A stretch of DNA of 64,000 bases from Porticoccaceae bacterium. GTDB taxonomy: Bacteria; Pseudomonadota; Gammaproteobacteria; Pseudomonadales; Porticoccaceae. Location: the NCBI GenBank assembly GCA_026005035.1, contig BPKH01000002.1, forward strand, positions 62,001-126,000. Reading direction: 5' to 3'. Under the pieces are notes generated by a model, which made no database searches, was not told the origin of the DNA, and saw only the letters and a list, made by a program, of their open reading frames with translations. Within the stretch, counting starts at the first letter, position 1, and each line of letters opens with the position of its first letter. This document shows positions 1 through 6,991 of this stretch, piece by piece. A program made the translations under genes and the position numbers.

Positions 1-180
1 CACCACCAACAGTTCGGCGAGCCGCGCCTGGTGAATCCCCTCGTGGCGGGAGAGCAGGCTCAGCACCAGCCACTGGGAGCGGGTGACGCCGATGGCCCGG
101 GCGCGCTCGTCGAAGCGCCGCCGCAGCAGGCGGGCCAGATCGCCGATCAGGCTGGCAATGGTCTCGTCGCGGAAGGCCAT
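1..180 (-). CDS. MarR-family transcriptional regulator, N-terminal part (truncated by window edge)
   Basis: The reverse strand reads from an ATG at 180 into the window edge: 60 codons, no stop. The translation starts MAFRDETIASLIGDLARLLR and continues with a helix ending RSQWLVLSLLSRHEGIHQ and then ARLAELLVV. This matches the N-terminal dimerisation helix and the start of the winged-helix domain of MarR regulators, where R-x-Q-W-x-[VL]-L is typical. MarR proteins are cytoplasmic dimers that usually repress a neighbouring gene and release DNA on binding a small aromatic or lipophilic ligand. The recognition helix and wing lie outside the window, so ligand class and target cannot be judged. It is transcribed in the same direction as the upstream ferredoxin-P450 operon, but a terminator separates them. 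Confidence 0.75.
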   Translation of the reverse strand, partial: MAFRDETIASLIGDLARLLRRRFDERARAIGVTRSQWLVLSLLSRHEGIHQARLAELLVV

Positions 181-267
181 TCGATAAGCTTTCTTACAAT
201 AGGGAAAGCTATTTTAAGGAACCTGAATGACAAGGGGTAGGGGCTCGGCGGGGCAGTCTGCTTCGAG

Positions 268-294
268 CCAAAAAAAGGCCGCCCGAAGGCGGCC
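268..294 (-). terminator. Rho-independent terminator after the P450 gene
   Basis: On the minus strand a perfect 7-bp GC stem (GGCCGCC/GGCGGCC, 277-294) closed by a TTCG tetraloop is followed by a run of seven T. It lies 20 bp after the P450 stop codon and reads in the same direction. This is a textbook intrinsic terminator. Confidence 0.85.
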
Positions 295-313
295 CTGAAA
301 TCTGGGCGGCCCT

Positions 314-1601
314 TCAGGCCGCCTCGAGGGTGACGTGGAGCTCTTTGAGGCCGCGGATGATGAAGCTCGGCTCGAACTCGAAGCGCCGCTCGCCGGGCGG
401 TCCGTGGTGCTGGGCGTCCAGGTCGATGTGCCGGGTGCGGGCCAAAAACTCCTCGAGGATGACTCGCACCTCGGCCCGCGCCAGGGGAGCGCCGGCGCAG
501 GTGTGCACGCCGCGGCCGAAGGCCAGGTGCTCGAGGATGCGCGGCCGCTCGAGGCGGAACTCGTCCGGGTTCTCCCAGCGGCGCGGATCCCGGTTGGCGG
601 CCGCCAGGGCCACCAGGACGCGGGTGCCGGCCTTGACCGGCGTGCCGCCGATGGTGGTGTCGCGCCGCGCCAGGCGGAAGGTGGCCTTGGTGGAGCCCTC
701 GAGGCGCAACACCTCTTCGAGGAGGGCGGGGATCCGCTTGGGCTCGGCGCGCAGGGTCTCCTGGAGGCCCGGCACGTCGACGATGTAGCGGGTGGCGTTG
801 GAGAGCAGTTTGGCGCTGGTGTCCTGGCCCGCGCCAAACATGAAGGTGGCCATCTTCACCAGGTCTTCGATCTCCGGCAGGGTGCCGTCGGGGTAGGTGG
901 CGGTGGCGAGCTCCGAGAGGATGTCCTGGCGCGGCGCGGCGCGCCGCTCCGCCAGGTAGCGGGCGAAGTAGCCGGCCATGAACTCCAAGGGGCTGAACTG
1001 GGTGGGCGCCTCTTCGGCCTGCATGTTGCCGGGCGGAGGGGCGGCGTCGATCACCTCGCGGAAGGTTTCGCGGTCTTCCGGGGGCACGCCGAGGAGGTCG
1101 GCGATGACCATGGTGACGAAGGGGGTGGCGATGCCGTTGACCATTTCGCAGCGGCCGCTGGGCGACGGCCTCATCCACCATTTGGCGGGCGAGGGTGCGC
1201 ATGTAGTCCTCGTTGGCCTTGAGGCGGGTGGGGGTGAAGAGGCGGTTGACGAGGGCGCGCATGTGGGCGTGGCGGGTGTCGTCGAAGCTCACCAGGAGGT
1301 CGTGGCCGGGGAACTGGTGGCGGTGGGCTTCGATCTGGTCGCTGATGTCGGGGCCTTCGGGGGTGAAGGGGAGGGGGTAGGCGGCGCCCACCACGCAGTT
1401 GACGGAGGAGAAGTCGCGGTGGTTGCGCAGGACTTCGACGCACTCGTCGAAGCCGGTGACCACCAGGATGCCGCCGTGGTGGTCCAGCCAGGTGAGGGGT
1501 CCCTGGGCGGCGAGGGCGCGGAAGTAGGCGTAGGGGTCGAGGAGGACCGACAGGTCGGTGAAGTAGTCGCGCTGGGCGAGGGATTGGGCCGCGGTTTCCA
1601 T
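314..1601 (-). CDS. Cytochrome P450 (one frameshift near 1157)
   Basis: Bacterial class I cytochrome P450, a haem monooxygenase that inserts one oxygen atom from O2 using electrons from a ferredoxin. The N-terminal part starts at ATG 1601 (METAAQSLAQRDYF) with a GAGG ribosome site; the C-terminal part continues in another frame. Visible motifs are the I-helix AGQDTSA, the K-helix E-x-x-R (EEVLRLEG), and the haem loop FGRGVHTCAGAPLAR with the axial Cys. The two frames join cleanly if one C near 1157 is removed (giving AVAQGRCEMVNG), so a sequencing indel is more likely than a dead gene. Full length would be about 428 residues, normal for the family. The ferredoxin gene ends 25 bp upstream on the same strand, so the two form an operon. 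Substrate unknown. Confidence 0.85.
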
Positions 1602-1626
1602 GGTGGCGTCCTCGTGTGGTTGCGGT

Positions 1627-1944
1627 TTACAGGTCTCCGGGGGCGACGGTGAGGCGAAGCCCGTCCATTTCCGGGGAGAGGCGGATCTGGCAGGCGAGGC
1701 GGGAGCGGTCGGTGCGGTGGCTGGAACCCTCGAGCACCACGTCTTCGTCGGCGCCCACGGGGGGCAGTTCCACGGGGCTTTGGTCGATGTAGACGTGGCA
1801 GGTGCCGCAGGAGCACACGCCGCCGCACAGCGCCAGGATCTCGTCGATGCCCCCCTCGCAGAGGGTCTGCATCAGGCTCGCGCCGGGGGTGAAGGGCACG
1901 TCCACCGTCTCGCCATCGCGCCGGGTGACGATGACCGAGGGCAT
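1627..1944 (-). CDS. 2Fe-2S ferredoxin, adrenodoxin/putidaredoxin type
   Basis: A 105-residue soluble ferredoxin that should pass single electrons to the downstream P450. The cluster ligands are visible in ALCGGVCSCGTCHVY (C-x5-C-x2-C) and the distal Cys in LACQI, the spacing of vertebrate-type/putidaredoxin ferredoxins. The start is chosen as the ATG at 1944 because a perfect Shine-Dalgarno sequence (AAGGAGGT, 1951-1958) lies six bases upstream; a longer in-frame reading from 1974 would place the ribosome site inside the gene. It is the first gene of a two-gene minus-strand operon with a P450. No ferredoxin reductase gene is visible nearby, so the reductase must be encoded elsewhere. Confidence 0.92.
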   Translation of the reverse strand: MPSVIVTRRDGETVDVPFTPGASLMQTLCEGGIDEILALCGGVCSCGTCHVYIDQSPVELPPVGADEDVVLEGSSHRTDRSRLACQIRLSPEMDGLRLTVAPGDL

Positions 1945-2163
1945 GGGATCACCTCCTTCCACTATCTGATACACAGCGTAACATATACCCCGGGCCCGGG
2001 GCCGTCAAGAGATTCGTGTCTCCCGAGGGGCGCCAAAAAGCCCGGCGCCGCCTGCCGCCAAGCTGGCCAGGCCGCGGTGCGGTCGCTCTGCGCCGCGCGC
2101 GCCCTTGACGATCGGCAAATTTGTGACACCATGGTGACGTCAAAATCCGCGAGGCCTCCGACC

Positions 2164-3744
2164 ATGCACGAGTCTCCCTACTGGGACCCCTATCGGGTCG
2201 ACATCACCCAGAACCCCTATCCCTTCTTCAAGCGGCTGCGGGAGGAAGCGCCCCTCTACTACAACGAGGAGTACGACTTCTACGCCGTCTCCCGGTACGA
2301 CGACGTCAAGCGGGGGCTTTCCGAACACCAGACCTTCATCTCCAGCCGGGGCGGCATCCTCGAACTGATGCGCGCGGGGGTGGAGATCCCCAAGGGGGTG
2401 TTCATCTTCGAAGACCCCCCCCTGCACACCGTCCACCGCGGCATCGTGGCGCGGATGTTCACTCCCCGGCGGATCAACGGCCTGGAGGAACAGATCCGCG
2501 CCCTCACCCGGCGCACGCTGGACCGGCTGGTTGGGCGCGAGGAGATCGACTTCATCGCCGACGTGGGGGCGGTGATCCCCATGGCGGTGATCGGCATGCT
2601 GCTCGGCATCCCCGAGGAGGACCAGCAGCGGGTCCGGCAGATCACCGACGCGCGGATGCGCACCAAGGAGGCGGGCAAACCCCTCGACTATTCGTCGGGG
2701 TTCCAGCTCGCCATGGGCTTCGAGGAATACCTGGACTGGCGCGCCGAACACCCCTCCGACGACGTCATGACCGAGCTGCTCAACGTGGAGTTCACCGACG
2801 AACAGGGGGTCAGGCGCAAGCTCACCCGGGAAGAGCTCGTCACCTTCTGCAACGTCTTGGCCGGCGCCGGCAACGAGACCACCAATCGACTGATCGGTTG
2901 GACCGCCAAGGTGCTCGCCGAGCACCCCGACCAGCGGCGCCTGCTCCTCGAGCAGCCGGAGCTCATTCCCGACGCCATCGAAGAGGTGCTGCGCTTCGAG
3001 CCTCCGGCGCCCCACGTGGGGCGCTGGATCGCTCGCGACACCGAGTTCCAGGGGCAGCGGGTGCCGGCCGGCAAGCCCCTGATGTGCCTGGTGGGCGCCG
3101 CCAACCGGGACGAAGAAAAATTCCCTGACGGCGAGCGGTTCGACATCCGCCGGGAGCGCAGGGTCCCCCATCTCACCTTTGGCACCGGCATCCACACCTG
3201 CATCGGGAACGTGCTCGCGCGCATGGAGGGGCGGATCGTCCTCGAGGAACTGCTGGCGCGCTTTCCCGAATGGGAGGTGGATCTCGAGCGCGCCCGCCTC
3301 ATCCAGACCTCCACGGTGCGCGGCTGGGAGACCCTGCCCGCCTGGGTGGGCAAGGGGCCGCGCCGCTCGGTCCACCCCGCCCCCAACCCCGCCGAGGAGA
3401 CAGCCGGCACAGAGGGGGACGCGCCGCCCTCGCACATCGCGGGCGCCTGGCGGATCGTCGTGCAGGGTCCCACGGGCCCCATGCCCACCACCCTGCGACT
3501 TGTCGATCGCGACGGCGCGCTGATGGGGGAGCAGAGCGGCGAGGGCGGCACCTCGCCGGTGGAAGGGGCGAGCTACGATCCGGCGACCGGCGAGATCCGC
3601 TGGCAGAACCGGATCGAAAGGCCGATGCGCCTGACCGCCCACTTCTCTGGGACCGTGCGCGGCGGGCGCATGGCGGGGGAGGTGAAAGTGGGCTTCATCG
3701 GCAAATTCCCCTTCACTGGCGAACGCCTGGAGGAGGGAGCGTAG
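2164..3744 (+). CDS. Cytochrome P450 with an extra C-terminal domain
   Basis: A 526-residue protein whose first roughly 400 residues are a complete bacterial P450: I-helix LAGAGNETTNRLIG, K-helix EEVLRFEPP, and the haem loop FGTGIHTCIGNVLARME with Cys near residue 346. About 130 further residues follow: a Pro/Glu-rich linker, then a beta-rich segment beginning GAWRIVVQGPTGPMPTTLRL and ending GFIGKFPFTGER. This resembles a small lipocalin-like barrel seen as an add-on in other enzymes (inference from pattern, no name known). Start: ATG 2164 has GAGG nine bases upstream; an in-frame ATG at 2131 is possible. It is transcribed divergently from the ferredoxin operon and could use the same ferredoxin. 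The stop codon lies inside the REP-like repeat that follows. Confidence 0.88.
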   Translation: MHESPYWDPYRVDITQNPYPFFKRLREEAPLYYNEEYDFYAVSRYDDVKRGLSEHQTFISSRGGILELMRAGVEIPKGVFIFEDPPLHTVHRGIVARMFTPRRINGLEEQIRALTRRTLDRLVGREEIDFIADVGAVIPMAVIGMLLGIPEEDQQRVRQITDARMRTKEAGKPLDYSSGFQLAMGFEEYLDWRAEHPSDDVMTELLNVEFTDEQGVRRKLTREELVTFCNVLAGAGNETTNRLIGWTAKVLAEHPDQRRLLLEQPELIPDAIEEVLRFEPPAPHVGRWIARDTEFQGQRVPAGKPLMCLVGAANRDEEKFPDGERFDIRRERRVPHLTFGTGIHTCIGNVLARMEGRIVLEELLARFPEWEVDLERARLIQTSTVRGWETLPAWVGKGPRRSVHPAPNPAEETAGTEGDAPPSHIAGAWRIVVQGPTGPMPTTLRLVDRDGALMGEQSGEGGTSPVEGASYDPATGEIRWQNRIERPMRLTAHFSGTVRGGRMAGEVKVGFIGKFPFTGERLEEGA

Positions 3745-3902
3745 CCCGGAGGGAGCGGAGCGGAATCCGGGAAACCCGCGTGGGAACGTTGGCAGCCCCT
3801 CTGCAGTCTCGGATTTCGGCGCTTTGCGCCTGCATCCGGGCTACCAAGAGACGGCGTAGCTCCGATGGCGCGCAGCCCGGATGGCGTGGCGCGAAATCCG
3901 GG
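3741..3902. repeat. REP-like paired palindromic element plus a degenerate copy
   Basis: GTAGCCCGGAGGGAGCGGAG at 3741 is matched by the inverse GCGCCTGCATCCGGGCTAC ending at 3844, giving a composite of about 104 bp. A decayed copy (GTAGCTCCGATGG..., then AGCCCGGATGGCG...AAATCCGGG) follows to 3902. Related elements lie at 6755, 6888, 22268, 29005 and 60319. The P450 stop codon is formed by the repeat's TAG, so the element abuts the gene directly. Confidence 0.85.
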
Positions 3903-3936
3903 GAAACGCGCCCGGCGAGCGGTAGATTCCCACCTC

Positions 3937-4554
3937 CTAGGGAAGCTCTCCGGAAGCCACCGCCCGCTGCACGAGGCGCACCAGCCAGGTGACCGCCCTC
4001 GTGCTCTGCTCGCGGGACAGTTCCCAGTGGCGGCGCAGGTGGTCGTGGGTGTGGGGGTCCCAGGCGAGGTCGAGGATCGCCGCCGCGGTCCGCTGCGCCT
4101 CCTCGGGCCAATCGGGCGCGGCGCGCCTGACCGCGGCCAGCACGCCCGCCTTCTTGGCGGCGTTGAAGGCCTCCTGGGAGGGGTCCCGCGGGGACTCGGT
4201 GGTGGCGGCGAACGAGGAGAGATAGGCGAAGGCCCGCGCCGTCACCCGGTGGAAGTCGGCGAGCTCGAAGTGGTTCGGATCGATGCCCGATTCCTCCACC
4301 AGGCGGCGCAGCACCGCATCGCGCAGGGCGCGCTCGTTGGGGAAGTGGCGGTGGACGGTGCGCACGCTCACCCCCGCCCGGGGCGCCACCGCGCGGGCGG
4401 TCAGGTTGCGCCAATCCCAGGTGGGCAGCTCGTGGACGAGGGCAGCGCCGGCGGCGATGATGCGCTCGCGGGTTTCGGCCAGCTGGCGGCGCCGCAACGG
4501 ACTGTCGTACTTGCGCTTGCGGACGGGCTTGGAGCCGCTTTCCTCGGGAACCAC
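3937..4554 (-). CDS. TetR-family transcriptional regulator
   Basis: A 205-residue TetR/AcrR-type repressor. The N-terminal DNA-binding domain is clear: RRRQLAETRERIIAAGAAL, then the helix-turn-helix ARAVAPRAGVSVRTVHRHF and the usual NERALRDAVLRRL. The rest is an all-helical ligand domain with no recognisable subfamily. The GTG at 4554 is the best start in this frame; no in-frame ATG lies close by. It is divergent from the thiolase gene across 122 bp, the common arrangement for a local TetR repressor, so control of the thiolase and acyltransferase genes is the likely role (inference). Ligand unknown, perhaps an acyl-CoA. Confidence 0.85.
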   Translation of the reverse strand: MVPEESGSKPVRKRKYDSPLRRRQLAETRERIIAAGAALVHELPTWDWRNLTARAVAPRAGVSVRTVHRHFPNERALRDAVLRRLVEESGIDPNHFELADFHRVTARAFAYLSSFAATTESPRDPSQEAFNAAKKAGVLAAVRRAAPDWPEEAQRTAAAILDLAWDPHTHDHLRRHWELSREQSTRAVTWLVRLVQRAVASGELP

Positions 4555-4608
4555 TGGGGCGCATTCCGCCGGGCGGGGGCGCCATGATAGCAGCCACTTC
4601 CTCGCGGC

Positions 4609-4638
4609 TCGAAGCGGGCGCCGCCGATCCTGTATACT
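4609..4638 (+). promoter_or_regulatory. Candidate promoter of the thiolase gene
   Basis: TATACT at 4633-4638 is a good -10 box, preceded at 18 bp by TCGAAG (3 of 6 matches to -35). It lies 39 bp upstream of the thiolase ATG in the TetR/thiolase divergent spacer. The -35 box is weak, which suits a regulated promoter but also lowers certainty. Confidence 0.4.
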
Positions 4639-4676
4639 GCCGGACCTTCCCTTTCGCCACTGGAGGAGCCACGCCC

Positions 4677-5933
4677 ATGGGTGCCGCCTACATCATCGAC
4701 GCCGTCCGCATTCCCCGGGCCATTGGCAAGGTGGGCAAGGGGGCCTATTCGGGCATCCACCCCCAACACCTGGCCGCTCGGGTGCTCGCCGCCCTCCACG
4801 AGCGCAACGGCTTCGACACCGCCGAAGTGGACGACGTGATCTGGGGCTGCAGCGCCCAAATGGGGCTCCAGGGGGGCGACATGGGGCGGATGGCCGCGTT
4901 GGATGCGGGCTACGACATCCGCGCGAGCGGCGTGACCCTCGACCGCTTTTGCGGTTCGGGGCTCACCGCCGTCAACTTCGCCGCCGCCCAAGCGATGGCC
5001 GGGATGGAAGACCTGCTGGTGGCCGGCGGCACCGAGATGATGTCCTACGTCAACGACTACGGCGCCAAGCTGCGCGAGGCCGGCGTGCCGAGCCCCGGCG
5101 GCGTGGGCACCGGCAATCAGCGGCTGCGCCGCAAACACCCCCAGTCCCACCAGGGGGTGTGCGCCGACGCCATCGCCAGTCTCGAGGGGATCAGCCGGGA
5201 AGAGCTCGACGCCTACGCCCTGGAGAGCCAGCGCCGCGCCGCCCGCGCCATCGCCGAGGGGCGCTTCGCCCGCTCCCTGGTGCCCATGGTGGACGACGCG
5301 GGCAAGGTGATCCTCGACCACGAGGAGTACCCCCGTCCCGACACCACCCTCGAGGCCCTCGCCGAACTCAAGCCCGCCTTCGCCCAGATCGCTGACCTGC
5401 CCCTGGACGCCGAGGGCACCACCTTTCGGAAGCTGATCCTTGAGCGCTATCCCGGGTTGGAGATCCGCCACGTGCACCACGCCGGCAACTCCTCCGGGGT
5501 GGTGGACGGCGCCGCCGCCCTGCTCATCGCCTCGGAGTCCTACGTCGAACGGCGCGGACTCACGCCGCGGGCGCGGATCGTCGCCACCGCCAACCAGGGC
5601 GACGATCCCACCCTCATGCTCAACGCCCCCGTGCCGGCGGCGCGCAAGGTCTTGGCCAAAGCGGGGCTGACGCCGGACGACATCGACCTGTGGGAGGTCA
5701 ACGAGGCCTTCGCGGTGGTCACCGTCAAGTTCCTGCGGGACATGGGCATCCCCCACGAGAAGCTCAACGTCAACGGCGGTGCCATCGCCCTTGGCCATCC
5801 CATCGGCGCCACGGGGGCGATCCTGGTGGGCACCGTGCTCGACGAGCTGGAGCGGCAGAACCTCAAGCGCGGCCTCGTCACCATGTGCGCCGCCGGAGGC
5901 ATGGCGCCGGCGCTGATCATCGAGCGCGTCTGA
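4677..5933 (+). CDS. Acetyl-CoA C-acyltransferase (thiolase)
   Basis: A 418-residue thiolase, which cleaves beta-ketoacyl-CoA to acetyl-CoA and a shortened acyl-CoA or runs the reverse condensation. All catalytic elements are visible: nucleophile Cys92 in LDRFCGSGLTAVN, NEAFAV, the His of GHPIGATG, and the second Cys in MCAAGGMAP near the end. Length is normal. ATG 4677 follows GGAG with suitable spacing. The central part (KHPQSHQGVCADAIA) is typical of the broad acetyl-CoA acetyltransferase group in aromatic or lipid degraders. A stand-alone E2 acyltransferase gene follows 32 bp later and a TetR gene is divergent upstream. Direction (degradation or synthesis) cannot be told from sequence. 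Confidence 0.93.
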   Translation: MGAAYIIDAVRIPRAIGKVGKGAYSGIHPQHLAARVLAALHERNGFDTAEVDDVIWGCSAQMGLQGGDMGRMAALDAGYDIRASGVTLDRFCGSGLTAVNFAAAQAMAGMEDLLVAGGTEMMSYVNDYGAKLREAGVPSPGGVGTGNQRLRRKHPQSHQGVCADAIASLEGISREELDAYALESQRRAARAIAEGRFARSLVPMVDDAGKVILDHEEYPRPDTTLEALAELKPAFAQIADLPLDAEGTTFRKLILERYPGLEIRHVHHAGNSSGVVDGAAALLIASESYVERRGLTPRARIVATANQGDDPTLMLNAPVPAARKVLAKAGLTPDDIDLWEVNEAFAVVTVKFLRDMGIPHEKLNVNGGAIALGHPIGATGAILVGTVLDELERQNLKRGLVTMCAAGGMAPALIIERV

Positions 5934-5965
5934 GCCGGTCGACGCGCAAGCCTGGAGGGCCAGCC

Positions 5966-6700
5966 GTGAGCGATTCCCTATTGCCCTGGCCGGAGGAGGA
6001 CTTTTCCGCCTACGGCCCCGTGGAGGCCCAACCCCTGGGCAAGGTCCAGCACTACGTGGGCCGGGTGATGGAGCGCAACTGGCGCTCCATTCCCCACGTC
6101 ACCCACCACGACGACGTGGACGTCACCGACTTCGAACGGCGCCGTCGGGAGTGGAACGGCGCCCACCCGGAGCGCCGCCGCACCCTGCTGCCCGTGCTCT
6201 GCAAGGCGGTGGTGGCGGCGCTTGCGGCCTTTCCCCGCTTCAACGCCTCCCTGGCCGCCGACGGCAAGACCCTCTACCTGAAGCGCTACTACCACGTCGG
6301 CTTCGCAGTGGACGTCCCCCAGGGGCTGTTGGTGCCGGTGGTGCGCGACTGCGACCGCAAGTCGCTGGACGAGATCGCCGCCGAGATCGCCGCCCTCACC
6401 GAAAAGGCGCGGGGGCGGGGGCTGTCGGTGGCGGAGATGTCGGGGGGGTGCTTTACCATCTCCTCCCTCGGCCACATCGGGGGCACGGTCTTCACCCCCA
6501 TCGTCAACGCCCCCGAGGTGGCGATCCTCGGCGTCACCCGGATCAAGGAGCGCTTCCTGCCCGACGCCGAGGGGCGTCCCGTCCTGCGCCAGCTGTTGCC
6601 GCTGTCGCTGAGCTACGACCACCGGGTGGTGAACGGCGCCGACGCCGCGCGCTTCGTGCGCTTCCTGGGCGAGTGGCTGGCCGACTTCCGCTTCTCTTGA
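5966..6700 (+). CDS. 2-oxoacid dehydrogenase acyltransferase (E2) catalytic domain protein without lipoyl domain
   Basis: A 244-residue protein consisting of only the catalytic core of the E2 component of 2-oxoacid dehydrogenases. The N-terminal VTHHDDVDVTDFE and the active-site LSYDHRVVNGADAARFVRF (the DHR-x-x-[DN]-G signature with catalytic His) are clear, as is the substrate channel segment FTISSLGHIGG. The lipoyl and E1/E3-binding domains that normally precede the core are absent, and no E1 or E3 gene is nearby. The N-terminus (MSDSLLPWPEEDFSAYGPVE) is short. GTG 5966 follows GGAGGG. Such lone cores may transfer acyl groups to CoA from another carrier; the function here is unknown. It probably forms an operon with the thiolase. 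Confidence 0.85.
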   Translation: MSDSLLPWPEEDFSAYGPVEAQPLGKVQHYVGRVMERNWRSIPHVTHHDDVDVTDFERRRREWNGAHPERRRTLLPVLCKAVVAALAAFPRFNASLAADGKTLYLKRYYHVGFAVDVPQGLLVPVVRDCDRKSLDEIAAEIAALTEKARGRGLSVAEMSGGCFTISSLGHIGGTVFTPIVNAPEVAILGVTRIKERFLPDAEGRPVLRQLLPLSLSYDHRVVNGADAARFVRFLGEWLADFRFS

Positions 6701-6754
6701 GCCCTCGCCTCGAGGTGCGGCCGAGGCCGGGCGGCCGGAAAGGGGGGTCGAAGC

Positions 6755-6919
6755 GTAGTCCGGATGGAGCGAAGCGGAATCCGGGAGTGCGCTGCCCGAG
6801 CACAGGGGGGGGTGTTCGCGGGTTTCCGGATTGCTGCGCCTGTATCGGGCTACGGCCTCGACTCAAGGGGGGGCGAGGCCCAATGCCGTAGCCCGGATGG
6901 AGCGAAGCGCAATCCGGGG
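6755..6919. repeat. REP-like paired element and a second half element
   Basis: The forward unit GTAGTCCGGATGGAGCGAAG starts at 6755 and its inverse ends at TATCGGGCTAC (6853). A second forward unit GTAGCCCGGATGGAGCGAAG starts at 6888 and runs to CAATCCGGGGC near 6919. Together they fill most of the 291-bp gap between the E2 gene and the sulfatase; otherwise the gap holds only the sulfatase's 5' region, with GGGGAGGTGGAGCG before its ATG. Confidence 0.85.
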
Positions 6920-6991
6920 CGGGTCCGCCAAGCGCTTGACCGGGTGGGCGGCCGAGGCTAGCTTGCCCTGGGTCGGCGGGGAGGTGGAGCG

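Noticed and set aside
2105-2137. TTGACG plus CACCATGGTG as promoter/operator of the second P450
   Set aside because: TTGACG is a fair -35, but the hexamer 17 bp later is ACCATG, a poor -10. The CACCATGGTG palindrome is only 10 bp and includes a possible start codon, so I do not list it as a feature.
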